Source: Romanomermis culicivorax
Taxonomy: Eukaryota > Nematoda > Enoplea > Mermithida > Mermithidae
Direction of reading: 5' to 3'
NCBI GenBank assembly: GCA_963922205.1
Contig: CAWUHX010000238.1
Span: 372,001-436,000 of the forward strand
DNA length: 64,000 bases
Of this stretch, positions 11,152 to 22,581 are shown piece by piece. Position 1 is the first letter of the stretch. Every line of letters starts with the position of its first letter. The notes beneath the pieces were generated by a model. That model saw only the letters and a list, made by a program, of their open reading frames with translations. It made no database searches and was not told the DNA's origin. A program made the translations under genes and the position numbers.

Positions 11152-12403
11152 ATGGAGTTCTCGAAAGATAAAGTGGGCCCATTAATCGAAGAAATTCAAA
11201 ATTTCCTGTCACTTTGGAACAAAAAATCGAAAGATTACAAGGATTCGGCACTACAGGAGCGAAATTGGACGAAAATTGGTCATTTATTACATTTGGATCG
11301 TAAGATTTAATTTCATTTAATTTTGTCTTAATTTCAAACGGTTCAATGAAAATAATGATTTAAGGGAGCGCATGCCGCGATAAATGGGAATATTTACGAG
11401 ATAATTTTCAAAAGAATTTGAAAAAAGCGTCCGGTTCTGGAAAAGCGCCAAAATGGGAATTTGACAGTAATTACATATTTGAAATTTCGAATTCTTCTTT
11501 GAAAATGATGAATCTGAAATATATTTCAAAATTATGTTATCAAATTTCAGCTTAATTCTATTTTTAATTATCAAAAACAACCAACTTTTATGGGTTAAGC
11601 AAAAGGGGGGTAGCTAGGTTCTTGGTGTGGTTACCCCCACCCATGCTTGTCTGATTCAAAGTTGGGTAGGTACCCCCTTGTCCTCCCAACTTTTACGCCC
11701 GTGTCTTATTCGAATCTTTATCTACCCAGAATGAAGGAATTGCAAGTTTTAAAGTTCTCTATTTTACAGGAGTGAGACTAATTTTAAAATGCCATTAAAT
11801 GAGACAACAACGTCAGCAGGCCTTGGCGCCATTGATTTGGACACGGGGGACATTTACAGCGAAATGGGTGATCATGTCATGTCAAAAAATTTCGATACTA
11901 GTCAACGAGAAGGCGATTTTGAGCACAGTGAATCGGCCGAAAATGCAAGCACAACATCGATTGAACGTCCGCTAACCTCGATAACACCAAGTTGCTTTTC
12001 CGATGATTTTCAGCCAAAATCGAAGAAAAAACGTGCAGCAAAGGACGAGTTGGACCAGCTTTTTATCGATACTGTAAAAATGGTGGAAAATAAACTGGAT
12101 GAAGATGAAGCTTTGGGTAATTCTGATGAATTCATCAAGAATTTTTTAAAATGGAAGCAGATATGTAAAAAGAACAATTTTTCAAAAATAAAATCAAATT
12201 TCAGCTAGAAATTAGGATTTTCTCTAAAAATGAACAATTTGCATAAAATGAAGAATTGTCTACTATTTTATATACTTCGTGTTTCAGGACATACCGTTGC
12301 CAGCACAGTGGCCCGTTATCCACAAAAATGGAAGCTGAAGATCAGAACTAGAATAATGCAAATGTTGGAGGACGTGAATGATGAGTATGAAGCCAGTTTG
12401 TGA
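11152..12403 (+). CDS. MADF-domain protein (putative transcription regulator), split gene
   Basis: Exon 1 (11152-11299) opens with a MADF-type segment: LIEEIQNFLSLWNKKSKDY, then RNWTKIGHLLH. Donor GTAAGA follows at 11300. Exon 2 starts at 11365 and its phase fits exactly. It carries the second half of the domain: CRDKWEYLRDNFQKNLKKA, then GSGKAPKWEF. Exon 3 (11770-12116) is acidic and Ser/Thr-rich with a basic KSKKKRAAKDE patch (possible nuclear signal) and a helical segment. It splices in phase to exon 4 (12288-12403, stop TGA), whose RTRIMQMLED resembles the end of a BESS-like protein-interaction motif. MADF proteins bind DNA and act in transcription. The exon 2 to exon 3 junction is unresolved: exon 3 needs phase 2 and I see no good matching donor. 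An acceptor-like TTTTTTAG lies 3 bases before the ATG. Confidence 0.7.
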
Positions 12404-14358
12404 AAAATGATCCATTTTATTTGACATGTGAAATACAATGAAACGGTTAAAATTAAAAAAAAAACCAAATACAATCTACTATGCATTATTCTAAATTTTG
12501 CCTTGCCATGGAACTCGAAAATGAAAATCACAATGCACAAATATTTGATGTAGTAAGTTTTAATGTGTGAAAAAACGTCCTGTGTAGAGTGAGATTCAAA
12601 TTACATAAGATCAGATAGAAATTTCGTCACTCAGTTTTTAATGAAATGCTTGTGAATGGGGAAATGGCAGAAATAAGTGCAGTCTTTATGCACAGGTTCT
12701 ACGGCAGGATTTTTTACTCAGAAAGTAGTAAGTTTCTTCGAGTTGTCACACAAATTTCCATCCCCAAATATCACATTGTTCAGCAAGAAAAACTGAAAAT
12801 AGAAAATTATATCTGTATTCCGCTTTAATATCTACAAGTCTTTGAAAAAACACAGTTCAGGCAAAAACTGAAACCTCTTAATGAACGATTTTGGCATTAT
12901 CACGCTGACTGCAAATTCGATGAAAATCAAATCTAGAAAGGAAGACTTGATGAGAAAATGTAACCTTCAGATGTAGGGATTCTTGGTGTCGGAAGAAATT
13001 GAACTGATGGTTAATAAATTCAAAATGTCTTAAAAACTAACTTTCTTGCTGTAATGAGAATAATCCTTTGGGATAACCCTTTGAATATCAAAACCGGTCA
13101 AAATGTAGAACTAGTGCTCTGGCGTCAATTTACGACTCAAGTGTGCACTGAAATACTCTTCCTTATTTAATAAGTTTGGCCAGAAAATAATAAGTTATCA
13201 ATGAATAAAGAAAATACTCTCGTCCATGGGGGCTAACAACAAAAAATTTTCTCTAGTGTTTTCCTTGAATGATGATTTCTTAACCTTCCCATTTTCATAG
13301 GGAATTGAGCATTTTTCTATGCTATAACGTTTTCCACTCCACGAAAATTCAACAAACTTTTTGGTCACTGCAGCGCCTGTCATTCCAAAATCAATGAACT
13401 TTAGTTAGCTTATTACCCTGATCATTGGAAAAAAATCCCTTCTTAGAGTGACGAACAACTGAATAGCTGAAAATTCCTTTATGTCTGGTTGAACGGAAAT
13501 TTCTTTTAACACTCAATGTGCAGACACAAGATTACAAGGTCATTAAAAGTGTATATAGTATTTAGCTTTGCCTGTGATTTTGGTATGAAAAATTCAGCCT
13601 TTTTTCTACAGGCTAAAGTTTGTCGAAATGTTGACGCTAGCGCGTCAATGTTGGTTGTCATCAAAAATGGCACTAAAATCAATAATAATATTTTCTTGTT
13701 CAAATTATAGCTGTATTAATTTAGATTTAAAATTTAATTGTAATATTAACCTACCGTACGCCTCGCAGCCCTCAAGGCGCTGATGAACATGATTGGAATA
13801 ATTTCAATTTTCGTGCATGTCGTCATCATCATCGAAAAACAAAAAAGAAAACGGCCAGACACAAATCAGGAAATGATTTTTTTCTATTTTTTCCTATTTA
13901 TACCTCTTTTTCCTCATTAAGGCTTTTCTGTTTTTTTTCTGGTTTTTTGGTTGAAGCTTTTCGGTCTTTCTCCCCTTTTTCCTTGAAGCTTCTAGGTTAT
14001 CCTACAATGCTATCAAAAATAATCACCAGCTTAATTGTTTTGGTAGAGCGTCTTTTGCTGCCAGCTTTTTTATATAGAACTTTTGACCTTTTCCAGAATT
14101 CATAATTGATTTTATGAGCTAAATGAGCTTCAGCAGTCTAACCTCTTTATGTTTGTTTTGGAAAACAGCCAGTATACAAAATCAGACGTTTACCTGTATA
14201 AATCAGTATGTATTCTAAAATGTATCAGTCTCTATAAGCACAGACTATCCTGTATGTCTAGCGTCAATGTTTTTAGTAGACCTTTAACTTCTGGCACATT
14301 TTTCTGTGTATATGCGCACTGTGTTCTCTTTCTTTCCTTCATCTATTTTTCTGTAGGA
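12404..14358. other. Non-coding interval with one dispersed-repeat copy
   Basis: No supported gene. Segment 13390-13575 is an intact copy of a repeat that also occurs at 25735-25784 plus 27101-27225, where it is split by an insertion. Shared blocks are TTACCCTGATCATTGGAAAA, CTGAATAGCTGAAAATTC and ACACAAGATTACAAGGTC. Confidence 0.5.
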
Positions 14359-15440
14359 TTAATGATTGGGTAGCAGATCCGCTACCTACTGCACATCCGC
14401 TACCTAGTGCACATCCGCTACCTAGTGCACGACTGCTACCATAGCCAGATCCACTACTAGATAGCGAAAAATGTGAAAAAGGTTCATAAGGGTTTTCCGA
14501 AGACAAAAGAATAAAAGAAAATGGAATACGATAGGCGTTCTGCGTGGCAAAAAATATTTTGTTTGCCACTTTTATGGAACCGCAAGAATGGTTAAAAACG
14601 TAATACTACAGGGAGTCTACCTAAAGGTAAGTCACTAATGAGTGTAATAGAACCATAAAAATGTCCAGGCAGCCACATTCTTATGCGTGAAAAATTCTTA
14701 TTTACATAACAAAGTGACCACACAAGCACCTCGAGTGACAGAACAATCAGCCTGGACGGACGTTTTTCATTCTTTACCTGTACCAATCCGGATGATGAAA
14801 ATATTGTTTTCGTTTTGTTTTTTAATTTTTTTCAAATACTTTATAAAATTATTTTCAAGTATTTTATCATTTTGAGTTAAAAATTAAAAAAAAACTATTG
14901 TTGAATATACCTCCCGAGTAGACCAAGGACTGAATATTTTCAGCAAACTTGGATCCATGGCAATTATCCCATTTCTATAGAAAATTATTATGATAACTCT
15001 GGGTTTAGAAAAACAAACCACTGCATCTCAGCGGGGTTCGTGACATGCATTTGGCAGAACACAATTTCTTGCATTTACTTCTGAATATATGGGGCAAATT
15101 GAAAATTTTGAATCGCATTGGTTGCAACCGCATATTTCCCAATTTTTAACGAATGAAATTTTTAATTTTCACGATACATGCGCCATCTAATTGGTAAAAA
15201 AATCAAATGAGCCTAATAATTTGTAAATGTATACTGTACATTCTTCCATAGTGAAATCCTGCCTAGGTTATTCAATGCAAAAAGTAAATGTAACGTGTTA
15301 CTTATATACCTCAGCAGAAAGTAGCGGATATGCACTAGGTAGCGGATACGACTATGGTAGTGGATGTGCACTAGGTAGCGGTTGTGCACTAGGTAGGGGA
15401 TGTGCACTAGGTAGCCGATCTGGCACCGACCCAGGATTAA
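14359..15440. mobile_element. TTAA-flanked non-autonomous element with inverted subterminal minisatellites
   Basis: TTAA occurs at 14359-14362 and 15437-15440, with related inward ends (TGATTGGGTAGCAGATC and, reversed, TCCTGGGTCGGTGCCAGATC). An 18-bp unit, TAGTGCACATCCGCTACC, is repeated about 4-5 times at 14373-14460. It is repeated again in opposite orientation at 15320-15412. No transposase lies between. TTAA duplication suggests piggyBac-type mobilisation, but that is inference. Confidence 0.6.
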
Positions 15441-16136
15441 TTATGCTTTCTACACCAAGGACAATTCCTTTTTGACCTCTACACTGTCTTCAATTTTTTC
15501 CACACCCTTTTCTATACCAGGCTCGTTCTGGTCATTTTTTCTATAACAGACTTTTTTGGTCATTTTTTCCATGAGCAATCAATTTTATACATATGAACCC
15601 ATAGGAATGATGTTTCATTGCGTATTGACTTTTTGGAGATTTTCCTCGTAGAACTGAGCATTACTAACATATGACCATTCCACTTTGGACGATCATTCAG
15701 AAATGCAGGGCTTCCGATTAGCTTTTCTGTGTACCTGTAGATGGTGCACCTCTTATGTGGAGCCTGAGGGTGCATTCATTGAGGGACTTTCTCCGTGGGT
15801 GGAGAAAGTCATTTTCTATACATGATTACTTTTATTTTGTTTTACATATCTTTTTCATTTTTTGTTCACATTAGTTTTCCTTTTTGACCTACAGTAATAC
15901 AGCTACTACCCTAACTCTACTATTACCATAATACAAATATTACCGTAATTCTACTATTATGGCTACTCCAGTACCTGCATGCTTAACCATATGACCCATA
16001 AATTGACAAAAAATCGCGCATATATGCCTACCATACGACCTATAAATCGACCAAAACTGACAAATTATAGGTTGTACACAAAAGATAGGGATATGCTTAA
16101 CCATACAACCTATACAGGCCGGTGTTACTACTAGCA
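15441..16136. other. Non-coding interval with short direct repeats
   Basis: Simple CTACTATTACCGTAAT-like repeats occupy 15895-15960. Three diverged copies of an ACCATACGACCTATAAATYG unit follow at 15985-16115. No gene was seen. Confidence 0.4.
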
Positions 16137-16235
16137 TGAAAGTATAACATTGTTTTGATGTTTCTTTCTGAGAAAAACCTGCAAAAAATTAGTAAATAGT
16201 GAAAATCAGAGCTGATTGGCAAACTTAAACTGGAT
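16137..16235. repeat. Short dispersed repeat, second copy at 27472-27555
   Basis: The two copies share TATAACATT/GATAACATT, GAGAAAAACCTGCAAAAA and AGAGCTGATTGGCAAACT in the same orientation. The first copy directly precedes the Polinton polymerase relic. Confidence 0.6.
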
Positions 16236-16790
16236 TGCCTGGAAGATTTCTGCATTTGGTTATTTAGTGAACAGAATCGAGGTGCTGTGATTGCCCATAA
16301 TTCCAAGGGCTTCGATGGACAATTTATCCTACAGTACATGCACAAACATTGCATTAAACCTGAAATTGTTACTAGGGGCATCGAATAAATGTTCAATCGA
16401 AGTTGGTGGTGTAAAAATAATCGATAGCTTCAACTTCTTACCCATGCCCTTGTCTGCATTATCCAAAGCATTTAGTATTGTGGAACTTAAAAAGGATATT
16501 TCCTCTTACTATTTCAATAGGGAGCAAACTGAGATTATTTGGAACAACTAACAGCACCCCAGGATTCTGATGTTTGATGAGATTGAAAAATTCTATAAAT
16601 GGTACAATTCAAAAAAGAATACTGTAATCAATGTCAGACAAAAGTTCTAGCCTATCGTTATAGCAATGTAAATATCTTACAACAATGGGGCATGAAATTT
16701 CGGCAACTGTTCATTGACGAAACTGTAGAAAAATGTACATTAAAAGTTTGCTGATTTCACTCAACTCATTTGATAGCTCCAATGCCAAAT
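16225..16790 (+). pseudogene. Polinton DNA polymerase B relic (exonuclease domain)
   Basis: Broken frames match the exonuclease region of the intact-length polymerase at 51.6-52.3 kb. Recognisable pieces are an Exo II-like block (VIAHNSKGFDGQFILQY, near 16283-16333), the block IDSFNFLPMPLSALSKAF (about 16420-16475, nearly identical to that in the 51.8-kb exon), and an Exo III-like CNIDVN region near 16660. Frame changes and stops separate them and no palm domain follows. This is an older, independent Polinton insertion, not a piece of the element at 49 kb, because the two differ at many residues. Confidence 0.8.
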
Positions 16791-16799
16791 TTGAAACTG

Positions 16800-18289
16800 T
16801 AAAATTTATGGCACAATTATTTATGAGTCAGAAAATAGATTCTTACTGTAAATTGAGTTATAAGAAAATTGTGCGCACAGAAGAACGCGATTTGTTAACT
16901 AAACAAATGCTAAACTACAAAATTGTGTATGTTAAGCGCGTCGTACTTCAAAACTATTTTATGTTGTCCTTTTGCTTAAAAAAATTGAAGTTACCCAAAT
17001 GATGTACCAAAATTGGATATAAAACGGAAAAAAACTTGTTATAAGTATGAAATCAGTGGGGTCGAAGGCCATTAGAGTTCAGGTCGACCACGTACTTAAA
17101 TGCCGAAGAATGCTATGTAGCTTTCTTTCATCAGCCCTTTGAAGAGGTGGTATTGGTCGGCAGTTTTTCAACTGGCTTTTTGAGAATTGATTTTTAAAAC
17201 ATTAGCAATCTGGCTACCACTAATGTTTTTTCACTAAACTTTTTTTGAAAACTGATTTTTGGTTGTTAATGCACAGAATTAGACAAATAAATGATGACCC
17301 ATCACTACAAAACTTTGTGTATGTTCTTTTTAAAATATCTGAAAAGACATATAAAAGGTAGGTTTCTGAGAATGGAGTTAGCCCAATTTTCTCACTCCTG
17401 CCACTTGGAGGGGGGGGGGGGGGAGAGGGCACGTTTTCGAGTCCTGGCTCTTTGAGACTGTTTTCTTCCTGTACTTAAGGATGGGCTAAAAAATTCTATG
17501 TTTTGTGTTGGGACTCTGTAGACCCCTTATACTACTGCTGCAGGACTTGGAGTATATGAATACCATGTTATAATTTTTTATATTTACATTTTCTGATAAT
17601 TGCGACCTCAATTGTGGGAAAATCACAGCTTGATAAATTTCATAAATGAGACATTAGATCAAGTTTTGTATCTTGAATATCGAGGTAATTTTCATATTGC
17701 ATAGAATATGAAATTCGCATAGCTACAGTACCTAAAAGTTGCAAATTTTCGCTTCTTTTGGCATTTTTCTCCCTATTTACGAGACTCAAGATGTATTGGC
17801 TTATACATGACCTAGCTTTATGGTTGAACTTTCATTAGATGCGGTACACAATGCTTCATAACGTGGTGTAAAATTTTTTCCCTTGTTTTGCAATTTTACA
17901 CTTTTCAGCAAGTTTTGATGTGTCGAAAATGAGACGATTAAGTTGTTTAAAAAGCTTTTTTTTCCATAAAAATGACTGTGACTACTGCTGAAGCTAAAAA
18001 ACCGATAACCTAGCTGTGCAGTGGATAGTTCATGATGTCTCATCGATGCATGGAAAAAAGTTACAAAAATAGGGGTTAAATCTACAAAAAACTGCTGTTG
18101 GGCCATCTTCTGTTTCATATTCCTCACCTAAATTGTCTGCTTCAGTATGTTCAGGAAGACGACTGAACCATGACCAGAAACTTGCAACTTGTTGCACTGT
18201 TGGAATCTCCTTGTTGGAAAACAATTTTGGCACATAAGTCCGGTAATCATTCCAGCATCAAGCTCTTGTACTAGATGAATTCCTTCATT
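16800..18289. other. Interval with a G15 tract and a possible minus-strand exon
   Basis: A run of 15 G lies at about 17409-17423. On the minus strand 18030-18233 is open for 67 codons of non-repetitive sequence (for example IPTVQQVASFWSWFSRLPEH), and an AG|GTGAGG donor-like site near 18128 would end an exon there. I do not recognise it. Confidence 0.3.
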
Positions 18290-20950
18290 CCTTTTTTTGA
18301 ATTCCTTCGAATTCCTTCAAATTGCAACACTAGTTAGAAAAATTGGAAAAACAATGAAAAATACAAAAATTTTAAAAATTGAAAAAGATTTTGAACATTT
18401 ACGAAAAATTTGAAAAATTTAAAAAAATTTCAAAATAGGAAAACCGTTTTAAAATTGAGAGGAAAAGTTTCGAAAATTGCGAAAAATTGAAAAATTGAGA
18501 AGAATTTAAAAATTGAAAAAAATTTTAAACATTGAAAAAATGAAAATTTGGAAAAAGTCGAAAATTTGAAGAAATGGAAAACTCGAAAAACTGAAAATTG
18601 GCAAAAATGAATAATAATTGATAAGAATTTGAAAAATTTGCGAGAAATTTGAAAAATTGGAAAAAATTTACAGTTTGAAAAAGTAAAATGAAAAAAAAGT
18701 GATTTGTAAATTTGAAAAATTTATGACATTTTTTTAGAAAACATTTGAAAATTTAAAACTGTTTAAGCTTGTAAAAAGAAATTGAAAATTAGTATAACTT
18801 TTCTTGAACACTCGTAAATTTTTCTGAAGATTGTAAAAAATATATGAAAATTTTTGTAAATTTTTCGGAAAGTTGTAAAATTTTTTGAAAGTTTGTAAAA
18901 TTCCAAAATATTTTAAGTGAAAGTTGAAAATTTACACAATTTTGTTGTTAATTCGTAGCCCAATTTTAGAATTTTTCATGAAATTCTTAAAAATTTCGAC
19001 ATGAATTCTAAAAAAATTTGAAAATTTTCACACAAATTGTCTGATAAAATTTCTGGAGGAAGCTTTAAAAATTTCCAATAAAATTTTAGAAAATGACAAA
19101 AAAAACCAATGAAATTCAACCGGATTTATGGAATGATGTTCATGGAATCATTGAAAAATCTATAATATTTCAAAGGAATTCTCTAAACTCGTGAAATATT
19201 TGAAAAAAATTGAAAATTTCTGATCAAATTCTGCAAAATTTAATAGAATTCTAAAAAATTATAATTCTGGAAATTTTGAACAGAATTCAGACAAATTTTT
19301 ACGAAATTCTAAAAACTTCCAACGAAGTTCTAAAAATTTGGAGTGAAGTTTAAAATATTGAATTTATAATGTTTCCAACAAAATCTGAAAATTTCCGGAG
19401 ACATTCTAAAAATTTTCATCAAATTCTAAAAATTTCTCATGAAATTCTGCAAATTTTCACGGAAATGCAAACTTTCAAATGAAATTCTAAAGTTTTCGAA
19501 TGAATTTGTGAAAATTACTGAATAAAGTTGTAAAAATTTCAGTGAAACTGAAAGTTTTCCATCAAATTCTAAAATTCTCTTTGAAATTCTTAAAAATTCT
19601 GGAAATTCTCATTAAAATTCTTGAAAATCTCAAAGTTTTTAAAGAATTTATACAAAATTTTCAATAAAATTTCAAAATTTTTTGATGAAATGAATAAAAT
19701 TTATTTTATAAAAATAGAATTTTTTATGAAATGTTTAAAACTTTCTTGAAATTCTAAAATTTTTCAAAAATTTTAAAGAAATTCTAGAAAATTCTGTAAG
19801 TTTTTCATGAAATTCTGGAAATTTTTAATCAAATTTACAAAAATTAAAAAAAATTTCAAGAAATAACGGAAATTTTTGATTAAATCTTGAACAATTCTGA
19901 AAATTTCTCATGAAATTCTGCAAGTTTTCAATGAGATTTTGAAAAATATGGAAATTTCCAATAATCTGAAATAAAAAAATGCATCAAAATTCTCAAAATT
20001 CTAGATCGAATTCGACGGATTTTTATAAAATTCTAAAAAACTGCAGAAAATTTTTTGTTAATAAAATCCTGCAAATTTTTAAAATATTCAAGGAATTATT
20101 GCGAACTTTTTAACTTTCATAGCTCCCTGACATCATAAACTACAATTTTTCATGATTTCTGCAATAAATCTTCTACAAAAAATTCACAACATGGTAAAAA
20201 AAGCCGGGAATACTATAAAAATTTTTTTCAAAACTCTTTTATAGAATATCCAATGTTTGTTTGTAAAATTCTGGATTCCTCGGAAATTCTTTTTTTTCTG
20301 TAAAATTATGACTTTTATTGTATAAAATTCGGAATTCTTTTATGAATTCCCATATTAATTTGTAAAATTCTAATCCTTTTCTGTCCAATTCTGATTTTTT
20401 GTAAAATTCTAATTTTTACTGTACAATACATAATTTTCTAGTAGAATTTGTATTTTACTTCTGAAAAATTCCGAATTCTCTTTCTAGAATTCTAATTTTT
20501 TGGGTAAAATTAGAATTTTATTCTATAAAATTCTGAATTCTTTCAAAAAATTCATTTTTTCTTTCAATTCTATTTTTCTCTTTCAGAAATTTGAATTCTC
20601 AAGATTATTTTGAAAAATTCTGATTCTTTTTATAAAATTTTAATTTTTCTTTTGTGAAATACTAGATTCTATGGAAAAATTCTTATTTTTTAAATTAAAT
20701 TTTTTTCCAAAATTCTAAATAATTTCGAAATTCTAATTATTCTATAAAATTCCTATTTTTCTTCTGTAAAATTCAAAATTCTTTTGTTTTAATGTAAAAT
20801 TTCAATTTTGTGGTTAAATTCTATTTTTTGTAAAATTCGAAATTCTTTTGCGTAACTCCTTCCAAATTTTTACTGTGAAATCCAAAATTTTCTGATTGAA
20901 TTTAATTTTTCTTCCGTAATTTTTTTTTTGTAAAATTTTAAATTTCTCGA
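18290..20950. repeat. 2.7-kb degenerate A/T-rich repeat tract
   Basis: The tract is almost entirely permutations of GAAATTCTAAAAATTTT with A and T runs. It changes style along its length: AAAATTGAAAAATTTG-type at 18340-18780, TGAAATTCTAAAAATTTC-type at 18900-20100, and the opposite-strand-looking TGTAAAATTCTGAATTC at 20260-20930. It contains no gene. A similar but shorter tract lies at 24900-25540. Confidence 0.7.
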
Positions 20951-21268
20951 AAGTGGATGATATCCAGGCGTATTGGAGAATGTTTATTTAATTCCTACGT
21001 GTAGTATATTGTCCATATTAAAAGGATTCGAAATTAAAGCACATAAAGTTAGGATATGAAAATTGTGGAAAGTGTCGTGTTTGTTTTAGTACAGGTGATC
21101 ACACTATATTCAATTTTACGAACATTCAACTACTCCGGAAAATGCGCTATTCCCCACTTTCCTAATATTACGTTATTAAATTATTGCCCTGGTTGACAAA
21201 GGTAAGCGAATTTTGTTCGTGAAAATTTTCATATTTTTAGCTTTTTTCAGTTTCCAAACTCGAAATGA

Positions 21269-21967
21269 ATGCGCATTCGATTCACTTTTGTTTTGTTAAT
21301 CGACGTTGTATTTGCTGACTTTGGCGAGACCTGATGATTACTGGGACGAGCCTGAAAGTGAGCTATATAAAATACATTACTTCAAAATCACCGTCATTGT
21401 TGGAAAAAATTAATTTTGGCTAGGTCGGAAAGCTGATCGACAATAATCATAAGCTACAGTACACCTTAAAAACTTGTGTAAACTTTTATTTTATGTGGAT
21501 CAAAACTTGCAAACACTGGCCGAGACCAGTCGAGTGCATAAAAGACAAGAAAAGCCCGAAAATGTCAATTTTCCATTGTTGGCTGCCCGTGCTTTTTTCA
21601 TCTATCGTCATTTTTCCGTTAAAATTTGCTTCTGGTCAAGTGACTGGCTACCTTTTTTGAGCAAATTTGGCTTTCGAAAAGCAATTGTTCTTAGTTTCTT
21701 TGGTCTCATATTTAGACTTAGTTGCCACATTATTGGAGAAGTGTAAGCTCTCGATTGAAATATAATTTCTAATTTGCAGGCGACAGCGATTGCCAACCAT
21801 ACGGCAAGATTTTTTCTCCGTGCCAAGGTGACCCGGATTGTCAAAAAACGTGTCAAGAACCAGTACCAAAGGGATGCGCGCGCTTTTGCCAGGCAGGTTG
21901 CATATGCCCGCATGGCAAAATTTTGAATACAGTTACGAATAAATGTGTCAGCAAATGTCCTATTTGA
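21269..21967 (+). CDS. TIL-domain (trypsin inhibitor-like) secreted protease inhibitor, two exons, frame break in signal peptide
   Basis: Exon 2 (21780-21967, acceptor AATTTGCAG) encodes a single TIL domain with ten cysteines in order. Visible blocks are DCQPYGKIFSPCQGD, CQKTCQEP, CARFCQAGCICPHGK and NKCVSKCPI, then TGA. TIL proteins are secreted inhibitors of serine proteases held by five disulfides. Exon 1 ends at 21357 before donor GTGAGC, and its phase (one base carried over) fits exon 2. Its last residues (TLARPDDYWDEPES) look like the start of a mature secreted protein after a signal-peptide cut. The ATG at 21269 starts a hydrophobic leader, but that leader is one base out of frame with the downstream part near 21300. 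This is a real frameshift (pseudogene), a sequencing error or a missed exon. A TTTTTTCAG acceptor-like site ends at 21250, 18 bases upstream of the ATG. Confidence 0.7.
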
Positions 21968-22581
21968 TAAAACTGAATTCATATATTCAAACTAGAATTG
22001 ATTTTAAGTAAAATTTCATCGAATACGGGTTCTGCACTGTAAAATTGTAAAATTTTATGCAATTTGCACACACTATGTAAATTTTCCTTCATTTTCTATC
22101 CGAATTTCACACTTTAACTCTTGGTCGTGACGACTGTGATATGTTGGGGATGCACTTACGGTAGCAGGCATCCCATCCATGCAAATTGTGAAAATGGCGA
22201 GAAGGCGTCATTACGTGGGCATGACTGCCTTTATAAGGCAATATGTGATACGTGGTGATCATTCTTTCATAATTTTATGTTTATCTTGTGCGAGCCGCCC
22301 GCTGTTTACTTGTTATTGTCCTTTTACACCAATAAAGTGGGACGGCCGATTGGTGTTTATTTATCAATTGTATAATGGCAATCGATAATTATATTGGGCC
22401 CTTTATATTTTTCTGCAGCAGCGTCTCACATCCCCGACTTTTACGAGAACTATTGGGTAAAGTTCTCTGGAGTATTCTGCTAGTTTTTCAGGTGCAAGCT
22501 GTTGGATTCCAGTTGCTGTATAGCAACTGAAGGTTGTGTTTATTTCTGCTTGAGAACTGTTGCACTGAGTTTAGTTGATTA
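21968..22581. other. Downstream flank of the TIL gene, no gene seen
   Basis: Short frames only. The last bases form the left target-site copy TTGATTA (22575-22581) of the fold-back element. Confidence 0.4.

Noticed and set aside
14373-15412. Regularly spaced short repeats, considered as a CRISPR-like array
   Set aside because: Units are contiguous with no unique spacers, the DNA is eukaryotic, and the arrays are mirrored at transposon ends.
16733-17002. 89-codon frame after the Polinton relic
   Set aside because: Could not be aligned with polymerase or any other Polinton protein; kept out of the relic apart from its first bases.
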